A stretch of DNA of 64,000 nt, taken from positions 310,001-374,000 of the forward strand of contig NZ_JAHWDP010000001.1 in assembly GCF_019312585.1 (NCBI RefSeq), written 5' to 3'. Source of the stretch: Halomarinibacterium sedimenti. Lineage in GTDB: Bacteria; Bacteroidota; Bacteroidia; Flavobacteriales; Flavobacteriaceae. The notes under the pieces are model-generated. The model had not been told where the DNA came from and ran no database searches. It was given only the letters and a program-made list of their open reading frames with translations. A program made the position numbers and the translations under genes. Of the stretch, positions 1 to 7,639 are shown piece after piece (within the stretch, counting starts at the first letter, position 1; the number at the start of each line of letters is the position of its first letter).

Positions 1-74
1 TTGGTGGTTCTAGGAAGAATTTTACACACGAATTAATAGGACATGTTAGAATAAAAAGTGTGACATGTAATTCT

Positions 75-1625
75 TTATTGCAATTGAGAGAGGTACTGAT
101 ACAAATTAGAAGTATCCTTTAAACCCAGTTTTTTCCCAATGCGTTCCTTTCGTTTTCTACACGCATCTGGGGTAATGTTAAACATGGTTGCAATTTCCTT
201 AATTGAAAGATTCATGTATAAATAAGAAATGAATCGGATGTCGTTAGTATTTAATGAGGGATGTTTTTCTTTTAAAGTTTTTAAGAACCCATAATTTGCT
301 TCTTCAAAATGAATCAAAAAATCGTTCCAACCTGCATCATTTTTTAAATGAGTCTTTAACTGAAGCATCAAATTTTTTAATTCACTATTACTAGCTAAAT
401 CTTTATATGATTTAATTGTTTGTAAAACTTCTTGAAGCAATTCATTTCTGCTTGCCATATTCAAGGCTCTGACCGTTAACTTCCTGTTTTTAGATTCCAA
501 TTCATTTTCAAGTTCCAACATTTTAATCTTTTGATCTCTTTCAGAAATGATTCTCTTTTGTTTATATCTTGAAATATTCATTTTCCATGCCCAAATGGAA
601 AGTAAAAGCAATAACACAAAAGAACCTATTAGTATATAAAACACCTTACGTTCTGCATTAAATTTTCGAGTATTATCTTCAAGCTCTTTTTCATAACGCT
701 TGATATCGAATTTCACTTTATTTCCTTCAAACTGATTTCTACTTTTAACTTTGAAAAGGCTATCTTTTAAAGTAATAACCGAATCTCCATAAACCCGTGC
801 TTTTTCAAAATCTTTTGAACCGTAGTTGAGTAATGAGAGCTGTTCGTATACTTTAATTAGAGTTTCTAAACTACCATAAAAAGACTTTGCTTTTAATCCA
901 TACTGTTTAGCACGCAACAAATCACCTTCTTTTTGATAGATATTCGAAAGAATTAGATAGGCCTCAGATTGATGTTCCAATAGCCCAGCATTATTTAATT
1001 CTGGAATCAATGAGTTAATTAAATTAATTGCCTCTTCCAGATTCCCCTTTAAATATACATTCTCCGCTAATGCAAATTTACCTTGAAGAAATATGGCCTT
1101 GTCATTATGGAGAAGAGGGAACGCCATATCTAAATACTGATTCGCCTTATCTAAATTCCCTAATTTATTATGAACAAGACCTAAGTTTATCGCGTAAATA
1201 CCTTTTTTAACTGTTTCATTATACTCATTGGCAATGGTGTATGCCTTTGAAAAATAGTTTTCAGCTTCTTTATACTTCTTCTCCTCAAAAGATAAAATTC
1301 CCACATTATTTAAAACGACCATTTCCTTTCGTGGGCTTAAATAATCTAAAGCAACATTATATGCTGCTAAATAGTTCTCCAACGCCTCTCCATAATCTGA
1401 TAATTGATAATAGTTAGCACCTATATTATTTAGTGCCAAAAACTGTTCTTCATACCATTTATAGGTAATGGCCATATTTTGGGCATTGATGAGTAATTCT
1501 AAGGATTTAACATGTTCCTTATTGTGCAAGGCCTCAATGGCTGTTTGAATCATTTCTTGACATTGCTCTCTAGATTTTTCAAGAGGACTAAATACTAATA
1601 ATAAAACAATAAAAAATAACTTCAT
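75..1625 (-). CDS. TPR-repeat membrane protein with C-terminal LuxR-like HTH
   Basis: Probable membrane-anchored transcriptional regulator of a type common in Flavobacteriia. The 516-residue protein starts with a short hydrophobic signal (about 1-15), followed by TPR-like helical pairs to about residue 290. One membrane segment lies at about 328-350 and a charged coiled coil at about 355-390. A helix-turn-helix occupies the last 60 residues (SIKEIATMF followed by DACRKRKERIGKKL), which resembles the LuxR/GerE fold. The layout suggests periplasmic TPR repeats sensing a signal and a cytoplasmic HTH, but that topology is inferred. It starts 17 bases after the SDR gene stop, so it is probably the last gene of the operon that begins at 4189. 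Target genes are unknown. Confidence 0.8.
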   Translation of the reverse strand: MKLFFIVLLLVFSPLEKSREQCQEMIQTAIEALHNKEHVKSLELLINAQNMAITYKWYEEQFLALNNIGANYYQLSDYGEALENYLAAYNVALDYLSPRKEMVVLNNVGILSFEEKKYKEAENYFSKAYTIANEYNETVKKGIYAINLGLVHNKLGNLDKANQYLDMAFPLLHNDKAIFLQGKFALAENVYLKGNLEEAINLINSLIPELNNAGLLEHQSEAYLILSNIYQKEGDLLRAKQYGLKAKSFYGSLETLIKVYEQLSLLNYGSKDFEKARVYGDSVITLKDSLFKVKSRNQFEGNKVKFDIKRYEKELEDNTRKFNAERKVFYILIGSFVLLLLLSIWAWKMNISRYKQKRIISERDQKIKMLELENELESKNRKLTVRALNMASRNELLQEVLQTIKSYKDLASNSELKNLMLQLKTHLKNDAGWNDFLIHFEEANYGFLKTLKEKHPSLNTNDIRFISYLYMNLSIKEIATMFNITPDACRKRKERIGKKLGLKDTSNLYQYLSQLQ

Positions 1626-1642
1626 TTAATCTCCTTTTCTAC

Positions 1643-2299
1643 CTACCAACTTCTAGCTTTTCCTTTATTCCAAAACTGACCCGATTTCACATTACTATTT
1701 AACAAATTGAAAATATCATTTGCTGCTGCTTGAGGTTTACGATTAGCCTCAAGCCCACCCATATCGGTTTGCGTCCACCCTGGATCTAGAGAGGAAACCT
1801 TAATTTGCTTTTCTTCCAATCGTTTTGCCAACAATTTAGTGTACATATTTAAAGCAGCTTTAGACATTTTATAATGGGGCTGAAATTCATCAAAGTTTTG
1901 CTCGCTAAATGAACCCCAATCTGAGGTAATATTTACAATATGCGCATTGGTGTTTAACTTTGGTATTAACTTTTCGGTTAACTCAATAGTTCCAAATAGA
2001 TTAATGTTGAAAGTACTTTTTAATTGTACCATATTTATAGTAGAAACATCCCATTTTTCAATTAAAATGCCTGCATTATTGATTAAGAAATCAATGTGTA
2101 TATTGCCTATTTTCTCAACAAAATTAGCAATAGAATTACTGCTTGACAAGTCTAATTTTAAACATTGAAAATTTGGATGTTTAAGTGGATGATTACCAGA
2201 AGTGGAGCTTCCAATAATTTTATAATTATGGGCAATTAATAACTCGGCAGTGGCTAATCCAATACCTCTACTGGACCCTGTAACAATTCCGTATTTCAT
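1643..2299 (-). CDS. SDR-family NAD(P)-dependent oxidoreductase
   Basis: Classical short-chain dehydrogenase/reductase of 218 residues. The nucleotide-binding motif TGSSRGIG is at residues 7-14, NNAG at 74-77, and the catalytic YxxxK pair is Y143/K147 (YKMSK). The C-terminus (DPGWTQTDMGG) matches carbonyl-reductase-like SDRs. The substrate cannot be read from the sequence. The gene overlaps the 3' end of the upstream membrane-protein gene by 32 bases, which indicates co-transcription. Expected to be a cytoplasmic soluble enzyme. Confidence 0.88.
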   Translation of the reverse strand: MKYGIVTGSSRGIGLATAELLIAHNYKIIGSSTSGNHPLKHPNFQCLKLDLSSSNSIANFVEKIGNIHIDFLINNAGILIEKWDVSTINMVQLKSTFNINLFGTIELTEKLIPKLNTNAHIVNITSDWGSFSEQNFDEFQPHYKMSKAALNMYTKLLAKRLEEKQIKVSSLDPGWTQTDMGGLEANRKPQAAANDIFNLLNSNVKSGQFWNKGKARSW

Positions 2300-2843
2300 A
2301 ACACGTCTTTTTATTCTTTTTCGTTAATATAATGAGCGTAATGATGTAAATAATCAAAATACAAATTGGAATTATCAGAAATCTTTGTTCTGGAAATACA
2401 ACCCAAAAAATTAAAATTGAAACTGTTCGTATAACGACATGAAATATACCCACCCAATGCTTTATAACCTTTGAAAATTGAATCCAATGGATTCCTGTAA
2501 GTAATCCAATGGTTAAAGGCAGTGATGTATATTCTATTATAAAGAAAGGAATAACAATAGCATAGATTAATGAAGCTTTAATCATAGCATATAAAAACAA
2601 GCCATTAAACATTTTTTTAGGCTCTATTTTGTCCAAATAATTTTCACCTGTAAATTTTGAAATAAAAAGGGCTACATAAACGATGCTTGAGGAAGCAATT
2701 AATAACACCCAAATGGTTATACTATTAGGCAAAAACATTCCTGAAATACTTACTAAAAGCCAAGCAATTAAACCCGAAAATGGCATCGCTAAAAATTTTC
2801 TTTTTGCAAATTCGATACGTTGTTCTTCTAAGGGTATATTCAT
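2268..2843 (-). CDS. DUF7010-like integral membrane protein
   Basis: Small polytopic membrane protein with about five or six hydrophobic segments and no catalytic motif that I can see. I start it at the Met of MNIPLEEQRIEFAKR (191 residues). An in-frame Met six codons upstream (2861) is possible, but a decayed paralogue at 5409-5516 aligns with the later Met. The N-terminal EEQRIEFAKRKF signature resembles the DUF7010 family as I remember it. Function is unknown. It lies 40 bases after the AraC-type gene, overlaps the SDR gene, and shares their operon. Confidence 0.72.
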   Translation of the reverse strand: MNIPLEEQRIEFAKRKFLAMPFSGLIAWLLVSISGMFLPNSITIWVLLIASSSIVYVALFISKFTGENYLDKIEPKKMFNGLFLYAMIKASLIYAIVIPFFIIEYTSLPLTIGLLTGIHWIQFSKVIKHWVGIFHVVIRTVSILIFWVVFPEQRFLIIPICILIIYIITLIILTKKNKKTCYEIRNCYRVQ

Positions 2844-2884
2844 GACTTTAGTCAAATACACTATTAATGAATTTAAGGTTTAGT

Positions 2885-3772
2885 CTAATTAGCTTCAGAA
2901 GCTTTGTTAAAACCAACGGTTTCTCTATAAAGTTGTGGAGAAACATCAACATTTTTTTTAAAAAATCTGCTAAAATAGTATTCGTCATTATAACCTAATT
3001 CATAAGCAATTTCCTTTATTGTTTTATTAGTTAAGTATAATTCCCTTTTAGCTTCAATTATTATACGTTCAGAGATTAAATCAGTTAAGGTTTTATTAAA
3101 ATGAGCTTTGGTTAGTCTTGTTAGTGCTTTTGGCGTAATCGCCAGCATATTAGCATATTCACTAGCTGTATGCTTTGTTTTATAGTTTGATTCTATGAAA
3201 TTTTTAAGATTTTGTAATATAAATGGCATTTCACTTGTATCATTTAATTTTTCTACATCTTCTTGCTGACTTGCTTTTAATCTCGATGCGTTAATTAAAA
3301 AAATTTTTAAGTAGGAGATTAACAATTCATACTGTGCTAAAGCTGGATTTTGCAATTCGTTTTTCAATTGTGCTATAATCCCTTTAAAATTGTTCTTTGT
3401 CTTCTTGTCAACTTTTACCAACGGTGGGCTATAAATATTATTGAATAAAACTCCATTACAAGCTACTTCCTCATGATGCTTGTGGATACAAAAGAAATCT
3501 GGATGAAAGTTAATACACACAGCTTGTACTTCATCTGAAGTGTTGATCATAAAGGGTTGATAAGGGGAAAAAGAGAGTAATGTATCCTTTTTGAAAGTAT
3601 ATTCAGAAAAATCAGCCTTTACAGTACCCTCACCTTTAGTAATCCAAATAAGTGAATAATAATTCATTCTTTGAATATGGTCATAAGGATTTTCATTTTC
3701 AACAAATTGTAATTTGAATGCTAGATTTCCTGTTTTTGGATTGATAAGTGTGTAGTTGTTTTTCTGCATCAT
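2885..3772 (-). CDS. AraC-family transcriptional regulator
   Basis: AraC/XylS-type regulator of 295 residues. The N-terminal cupin-like sensing domain covers about residues 15-150. The C-terminal double helix-turn-helix covers about 190-290, with the conserved second-helix run IKEIAYELGYNDEYYFSRFFKK followed by SPQLYR, the hallmark of the family. Either of two adjacent Met codons could be the start. It follows the DUF1348-type gene by three bases and precedes the DUF7010-like gene, so it probably controls its own operon. The ligand is not apparent. Confidence 0.9.
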   Translation of the reverse strand: MMQKNNYTLINPKTGNLAFKLQFVENENPYDHIQRMNYYSLIWITKGEGTVKADFSEYTFKKDTLLSFSPYQPFMINTSDEVQAVCINFHPDFFCIHKHHEEVACNGVLFNNIYSPPLVKVDKKTKNNFKGIIAQLKNELQNPALAQYELLISYLKIFLINASRLKASQQEDVEKLNDTSEMPFILQNLKNFIESNYKTKHTASEYANMLAITPKALTRLTKAHFNKTLTDLISERIIIEAKRELYLTNKTIKEIAYELGYNDEYYFSRFFKKNVDVSPQLYRETVGFNKASEAN

Positions 3773-3775
3773 ACT

Positions 3776-4189
3776 TTAAATTAAAACTCTATCAGTTTCT
3801 TCAATCTTTAAATCATTTATACTGGCAAAACGCTTTTGCATCAATCCATTTTTATCAAATTCCCAAAGTTCATTGCCATAGGCTCTGTACCATTGGTCGT
3901 TTTCATCTTGAAATTCATACTCAAATTTAACTGCCATTCTATTTTTTCTAAAACCCCATAGTTCTTTTTTTAATTTATAATTTCGTTCTTTTTTCCATTT
4001 TTCAGTTAAAAATTGAACTATTTCTTTACGGCCATTTATAAATTGGGTTCTGTTTCTCCATTCAGAATCAACAGTATAGGCTTTTGAAATTTGTATTGGG
4101 TCTTTAGTATTCCAAGCATCTTCTGCTTTTTGTACTTTTTCAAGCGCAGTTTCCAAGGTAAATGGTGGAAGTGGATATTTTTTTTCCAT
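3776..4189 (-). CDS. DUF1348 / SnoaL-like NTF2-fold protein
   Basis: Small single-domain protein of 137 residues in the nuclear transport factor 2-like superfamily, best matching the DUF1348 group. Family features are the N-terminal run [15 protein letters not shown], a DAWN segment, and the aromatic-rich [22 protein letters not shown] strand. These proteins form a cone-shaped ligand pocket. The reaction, if any, is not known to me. It appears to be the first gene of the operon running down to 75, with the AraC-type gene three bases downstream. Confidence 0.8.
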   Translation of the reverse strand: MEKKYPLPPFTLETALEKVQKAEDAWNTKDPIQISKAYTVDSEWRNRTQFINGRKEIVQFLTEKWKKERNYKLKKELWGFRKNRMAVKFEYEFQDENDQWYRAYGNELWEFDKNGLMQKRFASINDLKIEETDRVLI

Positions 4190-4217
4190 AGTAAATAAAT
4201 GTTTTTTAATCTTTTAT

Positions 4218-4264
4218 AAATTAGGCCGCACTATACATAATTTTGTATAGCACAGCCTAAATTT
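4218..4264 (-). terminator. Hairpin after the YHS-protein gene
   Basis: The sequence folds into a two-part stem: an outer arm of nine to ten pairs (AAATTAGGC with GCCTAAATTT) and an inner arm (CTATAC with GTATAG), separated by a symmetric CGCA/CACA internal loop. It lies between the YHS gene and the DUF1348 operon. No long U-run follows on the minus strand, so it may be an attenuator or processing site rather than a strong terminator. Confidence 0.5.
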
Positions 4265-4727
4265 AATTTGATTTATTGATCTTGTCCCAATTCTTATGAG
4301 CCGCTTTTATCAATCTTGAGGTTTCTGCCTCCCATGGTTCCAATGTATTGAATGGTGCGCCATTAAAAGGACCGTTGAAGAAGAGGTATAACTTCCCATC
4401 CACAATATCAAAGGTCTCTGGATTAATCGGGAATTTTGTTTCTTTTTCTCCTACGCCCCATGCACAATATCCATCAAACTGAGGAAGGTATTTTTTAGGT
4501 GCTTTTTTGAAAGCATTACTATTTGTAATGTTGGCAAAATAATAAGTAACACCATTATATTTTGCAGAATAGCTCTCAAGACCCTTTTCAGCTTTACCTG
4601 AAAAATAGGCTACAACGTCATATCCACCAATGGCCAGACCGTTATCATCTACAGGAGCGATTTGCGCCAGTGAGATAGAAGCCATTGAAATGGCAATTAC
4701 TAATATTATATTTTTAATCGTTTTCAT
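4263..4727 (-). CDS. Secreted YHS-domain protein
   Basis: Exported protein of 154 residues with a signal peptide (about 1-21, ending in SLA-Q). The rest is a YHS domain: AIGGYDVVAYF, then a conserved aromatic tract, then FDGYCAWGVGEKETKFP. YHS domains are small folds often found with metal-handling enzymes. This version keeps one Cys (CAWG) and would be periplasmic. Role is unknown. It starts about 70 bases after the AhpD-like gene and ends just before a hairpin. Confidence 0.82.
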   Translation of the reverse strand: MKTIKNIILVIAISMASISLAQIAPVDDNGLAIGGYDVVAYFSGKAEKGLESYSAKYNGVTYYFANITNSNAFKKAPKKYLPQFDGYCAWGVGEKETKFPINPETFDIVDGKLYLFFNGPFNGAPFNTLEPWEAETSRLIKAAHKNWDKINKSN

Positions 4728-4798
4728 TATATTTGATTTTTAAGTTAAAAGTGGGGAACATGAAAATTTCTGTTTGCCACTCTAAATTATTATTTGAT

Positions 4799-5344
4799 TT
4801 ACAAACTTTCCGCTATTGGAAAATCTACAGGCACTTTTGTTAGGTTGTGCAAATAGTTCATTGCTGTTTTATCACTTATTTGAAGGATTAAATCAACCAA
4901 AGTTTCTTTGGTATATCCTTGAGCAAAAAAATCTTCAATATTTCGTGCATTCGCATTACCTTTATTTTTGGTAATGTCGGCTGCCAATTTTACTAAGGCA
5001 TCCAGTCTAGCATTTTCGCTTTTACCTTTACGAATGTTTAATAATTGCTCATCGTCAAATCCATTCATTTTTCCCAAAACTATATGTGCACTTTGACAAT
5101 AAATACACCCATTGATCTGGCTTACAATTAGGTTTACTGCTTCTTTTTCCTTATTCGATAATGAGGTTTTGGCGTTTTGAAAATCTAAATACCTTTTTAA
5201 TCCGTGGTCTGAATATGCTATCGTTGCATAAAGGTTTGGTACAAACCCCAACGCTTTGTTTAAACCGTCGAAAATTTCTTGGTTATTAGATGATACTTGT
5301 TCTCTTGTAGGAACTTTAAATTCTGTTTTTACTAAATTTTCCAT
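4799..5344 (-). CDS. Carboxymuconolactone decarboxylase-family, AhpD-like peroxidase
   Basis: Protein of 181 residues in the AhpD/CMD superfamily. The redox motif C80-x-x-C83-x3-H87 (CIYCQSAH) is intact, which fits peroxidase or alkylhydroperoxidase activity rather than decarboxylation. The N-terminal part (NKALGFVPNLYATIAYSDHGL) is typical of the uncharacterised peroxidase-related subgroup. Cytoplasmic; the electron donor is unknown. A 176-base gap upstream contains a decayed gene, so it probably has its own promoter there. Confidence 0.85.
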   Translation of the reverse strand: MENLVKTEFKVPTREQVSSNNQEIFDGLNKALGFVPNLYATIAYSDHGLKRYLDFQNAKTSLSNKEKEAVNLIVSQINGCIYCQSAHIVLGKMNGFDDEQLLNIRKGKSENARLDALVKLAADITKNKGNANARNIEDFFAQGYTKETLVDLILQISDKTAMNYLHNLTKVPVDFPIAESL

Positions 5345-5408
5345 TTCTATGTATTTTAAAATTGTATGTCAATATTGACGCTACAAAGTTGATGAAGAAT
5401 ACAATGGC

Positions 5409-5516
5409 TTAAAATGGATAATTCTCGTTAATGGATGGACGATTTTCCTTAACTAAAAAATAATTTAGCAAATTTCTTTTTGCAAATTCGATATGTTGAT
5501 TTTTTAAAGATTCCAT
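5409..5516 (-). pseudogene. Truncated paralogue of the DUF7010-like gene
   Basis: A 35-codon open frame starts four bases after the MBL-fold gene stop. Its first codons encode a peptide containing HIEFAKRN, which matches QRIEFAKRK at the N-terminus of the membrane protein encoded at 2268-2843. The DNA match is strong around TTTGCAAATTCGATA (both copies share more than 20 nearly identical bases). After about 16 codons the similarity ends and the frame runs to a stop with no membrane segment. I read this as the surviving 5' end of a second DUF7010-like gene, not as a functional small protein. Confidence 0.6.
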
Positions 5517-5520
5517 AATG

Positions 5521-6684
5521 TCAATTAGTTTTGACTTTTATATATTTTCCTTGGGTTATAATATTAAACCACCAACCGTTTTTTTCTAAAATTGTTGATA
5601 AGCTCTCTACTTCACCATTTGAAGACAACTTAAATTTTAAATAATCATTGGAAGTTGGTCCTTTAAAATCAAATGTACCCTTATTAATAGGTTGCAGTTC
5701 AAAATGAAAAGCACCTTCTTGCCTTGCAAATAGTTTTCCATCTTCAAAAACAATTTCAATCACCATTGCATCTGTTAATTGGTAAACTCCAACGTAGGAC
5801 ATTAATTCATTTTGTGTTAATTTAAAATTGTTATTAAAATCTACTTCCAACAATTCTTGTATTTGATACTTTAAGTAAGCCTTTAATTTAGGATAGGCCT
5901 CTAAACCCTTAACGATCTCATTCAATTTAGGATCTAATGACATCTCTTCTGCACTTAAACCTTTTTCATATAAGTGACCAACAACTTTTGCGAATTTTGT
6001 GTAAATCGCTCTATTTGTCATCAATCGATTTTTATTTCCAAAATAGAAATGAGGATTTTTTGACGTGTTTCCAGAAACAATAATCGTATTTTCATCGCTC
6101 AATGAAATCGCCATATCAATCCCTTTTAAAACACCATTTAGTCCATTTGGCCCAGTATAAGTTAGCCAATTGGTTTTAAAACCATCGCTCATAAACAACA
6201 CATTGCTTTTTTCTAAGTGAACATCAATATGGTCAAGGGTATGTGAGGGTGTATGGTATGCTGTAACGACTTCATTACCTATTGGAATAGAGATAGAATC
6301 TTTAAAAAGGATGTCGTGATCCGCTGTTGAATACTTCATATTGTAATGCGATACTATTGTAGCACCTTTATCTGCAAAATATGTATTGGCATGATGGTTA
6401 TATGGATCTGAATCACTATTAATGATATAGGTAATAGGCAAGTCTGTAATTTTTTGGATTTCCTTTTCTAAAGATGATGCACTATTCATCATCATAGAAT
6501 TAATAAGCAACACTTGATTATTACCTATAACCACTCCTAAGTTTCCATTGGCATTACCTTCCCATAGTTCAGTTAAAATAAAGACGTTCTCATTTACTTT
6601 TTTGACATCGTATTTAGCTTGCGCAACTAATTGTGGTGCAAACAAAAAAGCATAATAAATACTTAAAATATGTGCCAATTTCAT
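5521..6684 (-). CDS. Secreted metallo-beta-lactamase-fold protein lacking the metal motif
   Basis: The 387-residue protein has a signal peptide (about 1-22) and an MBL-fold layout, then a C-terminal lipocalin-like segment (about 285-387). The usual HxHxDH metal motif should follow the strand PITYII, but the sequence there is NSDSDPYN (residues 89-96), so no His ligand remains in that box. Later positions partly survive (H113, HTPSHTLDH, SDGF). Family members that keep the motif hydrolyse diverse esters or lactams. This one is probably inactive as a zinc hydrolase or uses other residues. Downstream of the NTF2-fold gene by 38 bases. Confidence 0.75.
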   Translation of the reverse strand: MKLAHILSIYYAFLFAPQLVAQAKYDVKKVNENVFILTELWEGNANGNLGVVIGNNQVLLINSMMMNSASSLEKEIQKITDLPITYIINSDSDPYNHHANTYFADKGATIVSHYNMKYSTADHDILFKDSISIPIGNEVVTAYHTPSHTLDHIDVHLEKSNVLFMSDGFKTNWLTYTGPNGLNGVLKGIDMAISLSDENTIIVSGNTSKNPHFYFGNKNRLMTNRAIYTKFAKVVGHLYEKGLSAEEMSLDPKLNEIVKGLEAYPKLKAYLKYQIQELLEVDFNNNFKLTQNELMSYVGVYQLTDAMVIEIVFEDGKLFARQEGAFHFELQPINKGTFDFKGPTSNDYLKFKLSSNGEVESLSTILEKNGWWFNIITQGKYIKVKTN

Positions 6685-6722
6685 AATTACATAGTCTTTT
6701 TATTAAGTCTAAAAACCATTTG

Positions 6723-7187
6723 CTACCAATATTCTTTAATCATAAAAATCTTTCCATTCTTAAACTCGAAAAGTGCCATTTGTTCGTCACTTGCAACCAT
6801 TTTACCATTTTCTTTTGTGACGAAGCGTTTACTTACTGTAATGGCATTTAACCCATAAATAATGTTCTCGATTTTTATGTCAATAACACTTCCATCGTAG
6901 CCTCCATTCTTTTGATTACGTTTGTAACCATTATAGAGGTCTTCACGTGTATAAACGCCACCATAATTTGGGTGCACATAGGTAAAATCATCAGTAAACA
7001 GTTCAAAGATGTTATCGATGTCTTTTAAGGTAGAGCTTTGCTGAAATACCTTTAGGTTTAGCTTGTAATATTGATTTAACACATAGTTTAGCGAATCTTT
7101 ATGAGTATCCAAGTTATTTTCCTGTGCTTGGGCTAAATGAAGTCCTCCAAACAATAGTGTTATTAAAATGATAAATCTAATTTTCAT
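6723..7187 (-). CDS. Secreted NTF2-like (SnoaL/DUF4440-type) protein
   Basis: Exported protein of 154 residues. The signal peptide ends near AQAQ (about 1-22). The mature part is a single NTF2-like domain with FTDDFTYVHPNYGGVYTRED, a segment typical of SnoaL-like proteins. No catalytic residues can be assigned with confidence. It follows the GNAT gene by four bases and precedes the degenerate MBL gene, so the three are probably transcribed together. Confidence 0.78.
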   Translation of the reverse strand: MKIRFIILITLLFGGLHLAQAQENNLDTHKDSLNYVLNQYYKLNLKVFQQSSTLKDIDNIFELFTDDFTYVHPNYGGVYTREDLYNGYKRNQKNGGYDGSVIDIKIENIIYGLNAITVSKRFVTKENGKMVASDEQMALFEFKNGKIFMIKEYW

Positions 7188-7191
7188 ATTT

Positions 7192-7638
7192 TCATATTTT
7201 AATTAATTCCAAATGCAAAATTGGGTATGGCTTTCCTGAGGCATCCGTTTCAGATCGACCAATTGCTTTAAATCCGTAACGTTTGTAAAACCCAATAGCG
7301 TCATTATTCTGCTTATTAACATCCACTTTGGTGACCTTTAAATTGCTTATGGCATATTCCAATAAAGTTTTTCCTATGCTTTTACCTCTATGTGCTGGGT
7401 GAATAAATAGCATCTCTAAATGTCCATTTAACACCCCTACAAAACCTATAATGTTATAATACTCATCTCTACAACATCTTAATTCAACAGCGTCTAGATA
7501 AGTATTTAGAATTAAGGATTTGAAATAGGTGATATCTTCTTCTTTTAAAAAGTGGTGTGTTGCTCTTACAGAAGCTTCCCACAACTCTACAACTTTATTG
7601 TATTCGAATTTGTCAATATAATCTATTCTATGTTTCAT
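7192..7638 (-). CDS. GNAT-family N-acetyltransferase
   Basis: GCN5-related acetyltransferase of 148 residues. I start it at the Met of MKHRIDYID (7638), one base after the stop of the aminopeptidase gene. An upstream in-frame Met would lie inside that gene. The acetyl-CoA loop is HPAHRGKSIGKTLL, which fits the R/Q-x-x-G-x-G/A consensus. The C-terminal NDAIGFYKRYGF is the usual motif B region. The substrate is not predictable. Cytoplasmic. Confidence 0.87.
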   Translation of the reverse strand: MKHRIDYIDKFEYNKVVELWEASVRATHHFLKEEDITYFKSLILNTYLDAVELRCCRDEYYNIIGFVGVLNGHLEMLFIHPAHRGKSIGKTLLEYAISNLKVTKVDVNKQNNDAIGFYKRYGFKAIGRSETDASGKPYPILHLELIKI

Positions 7639-7639
7639 C

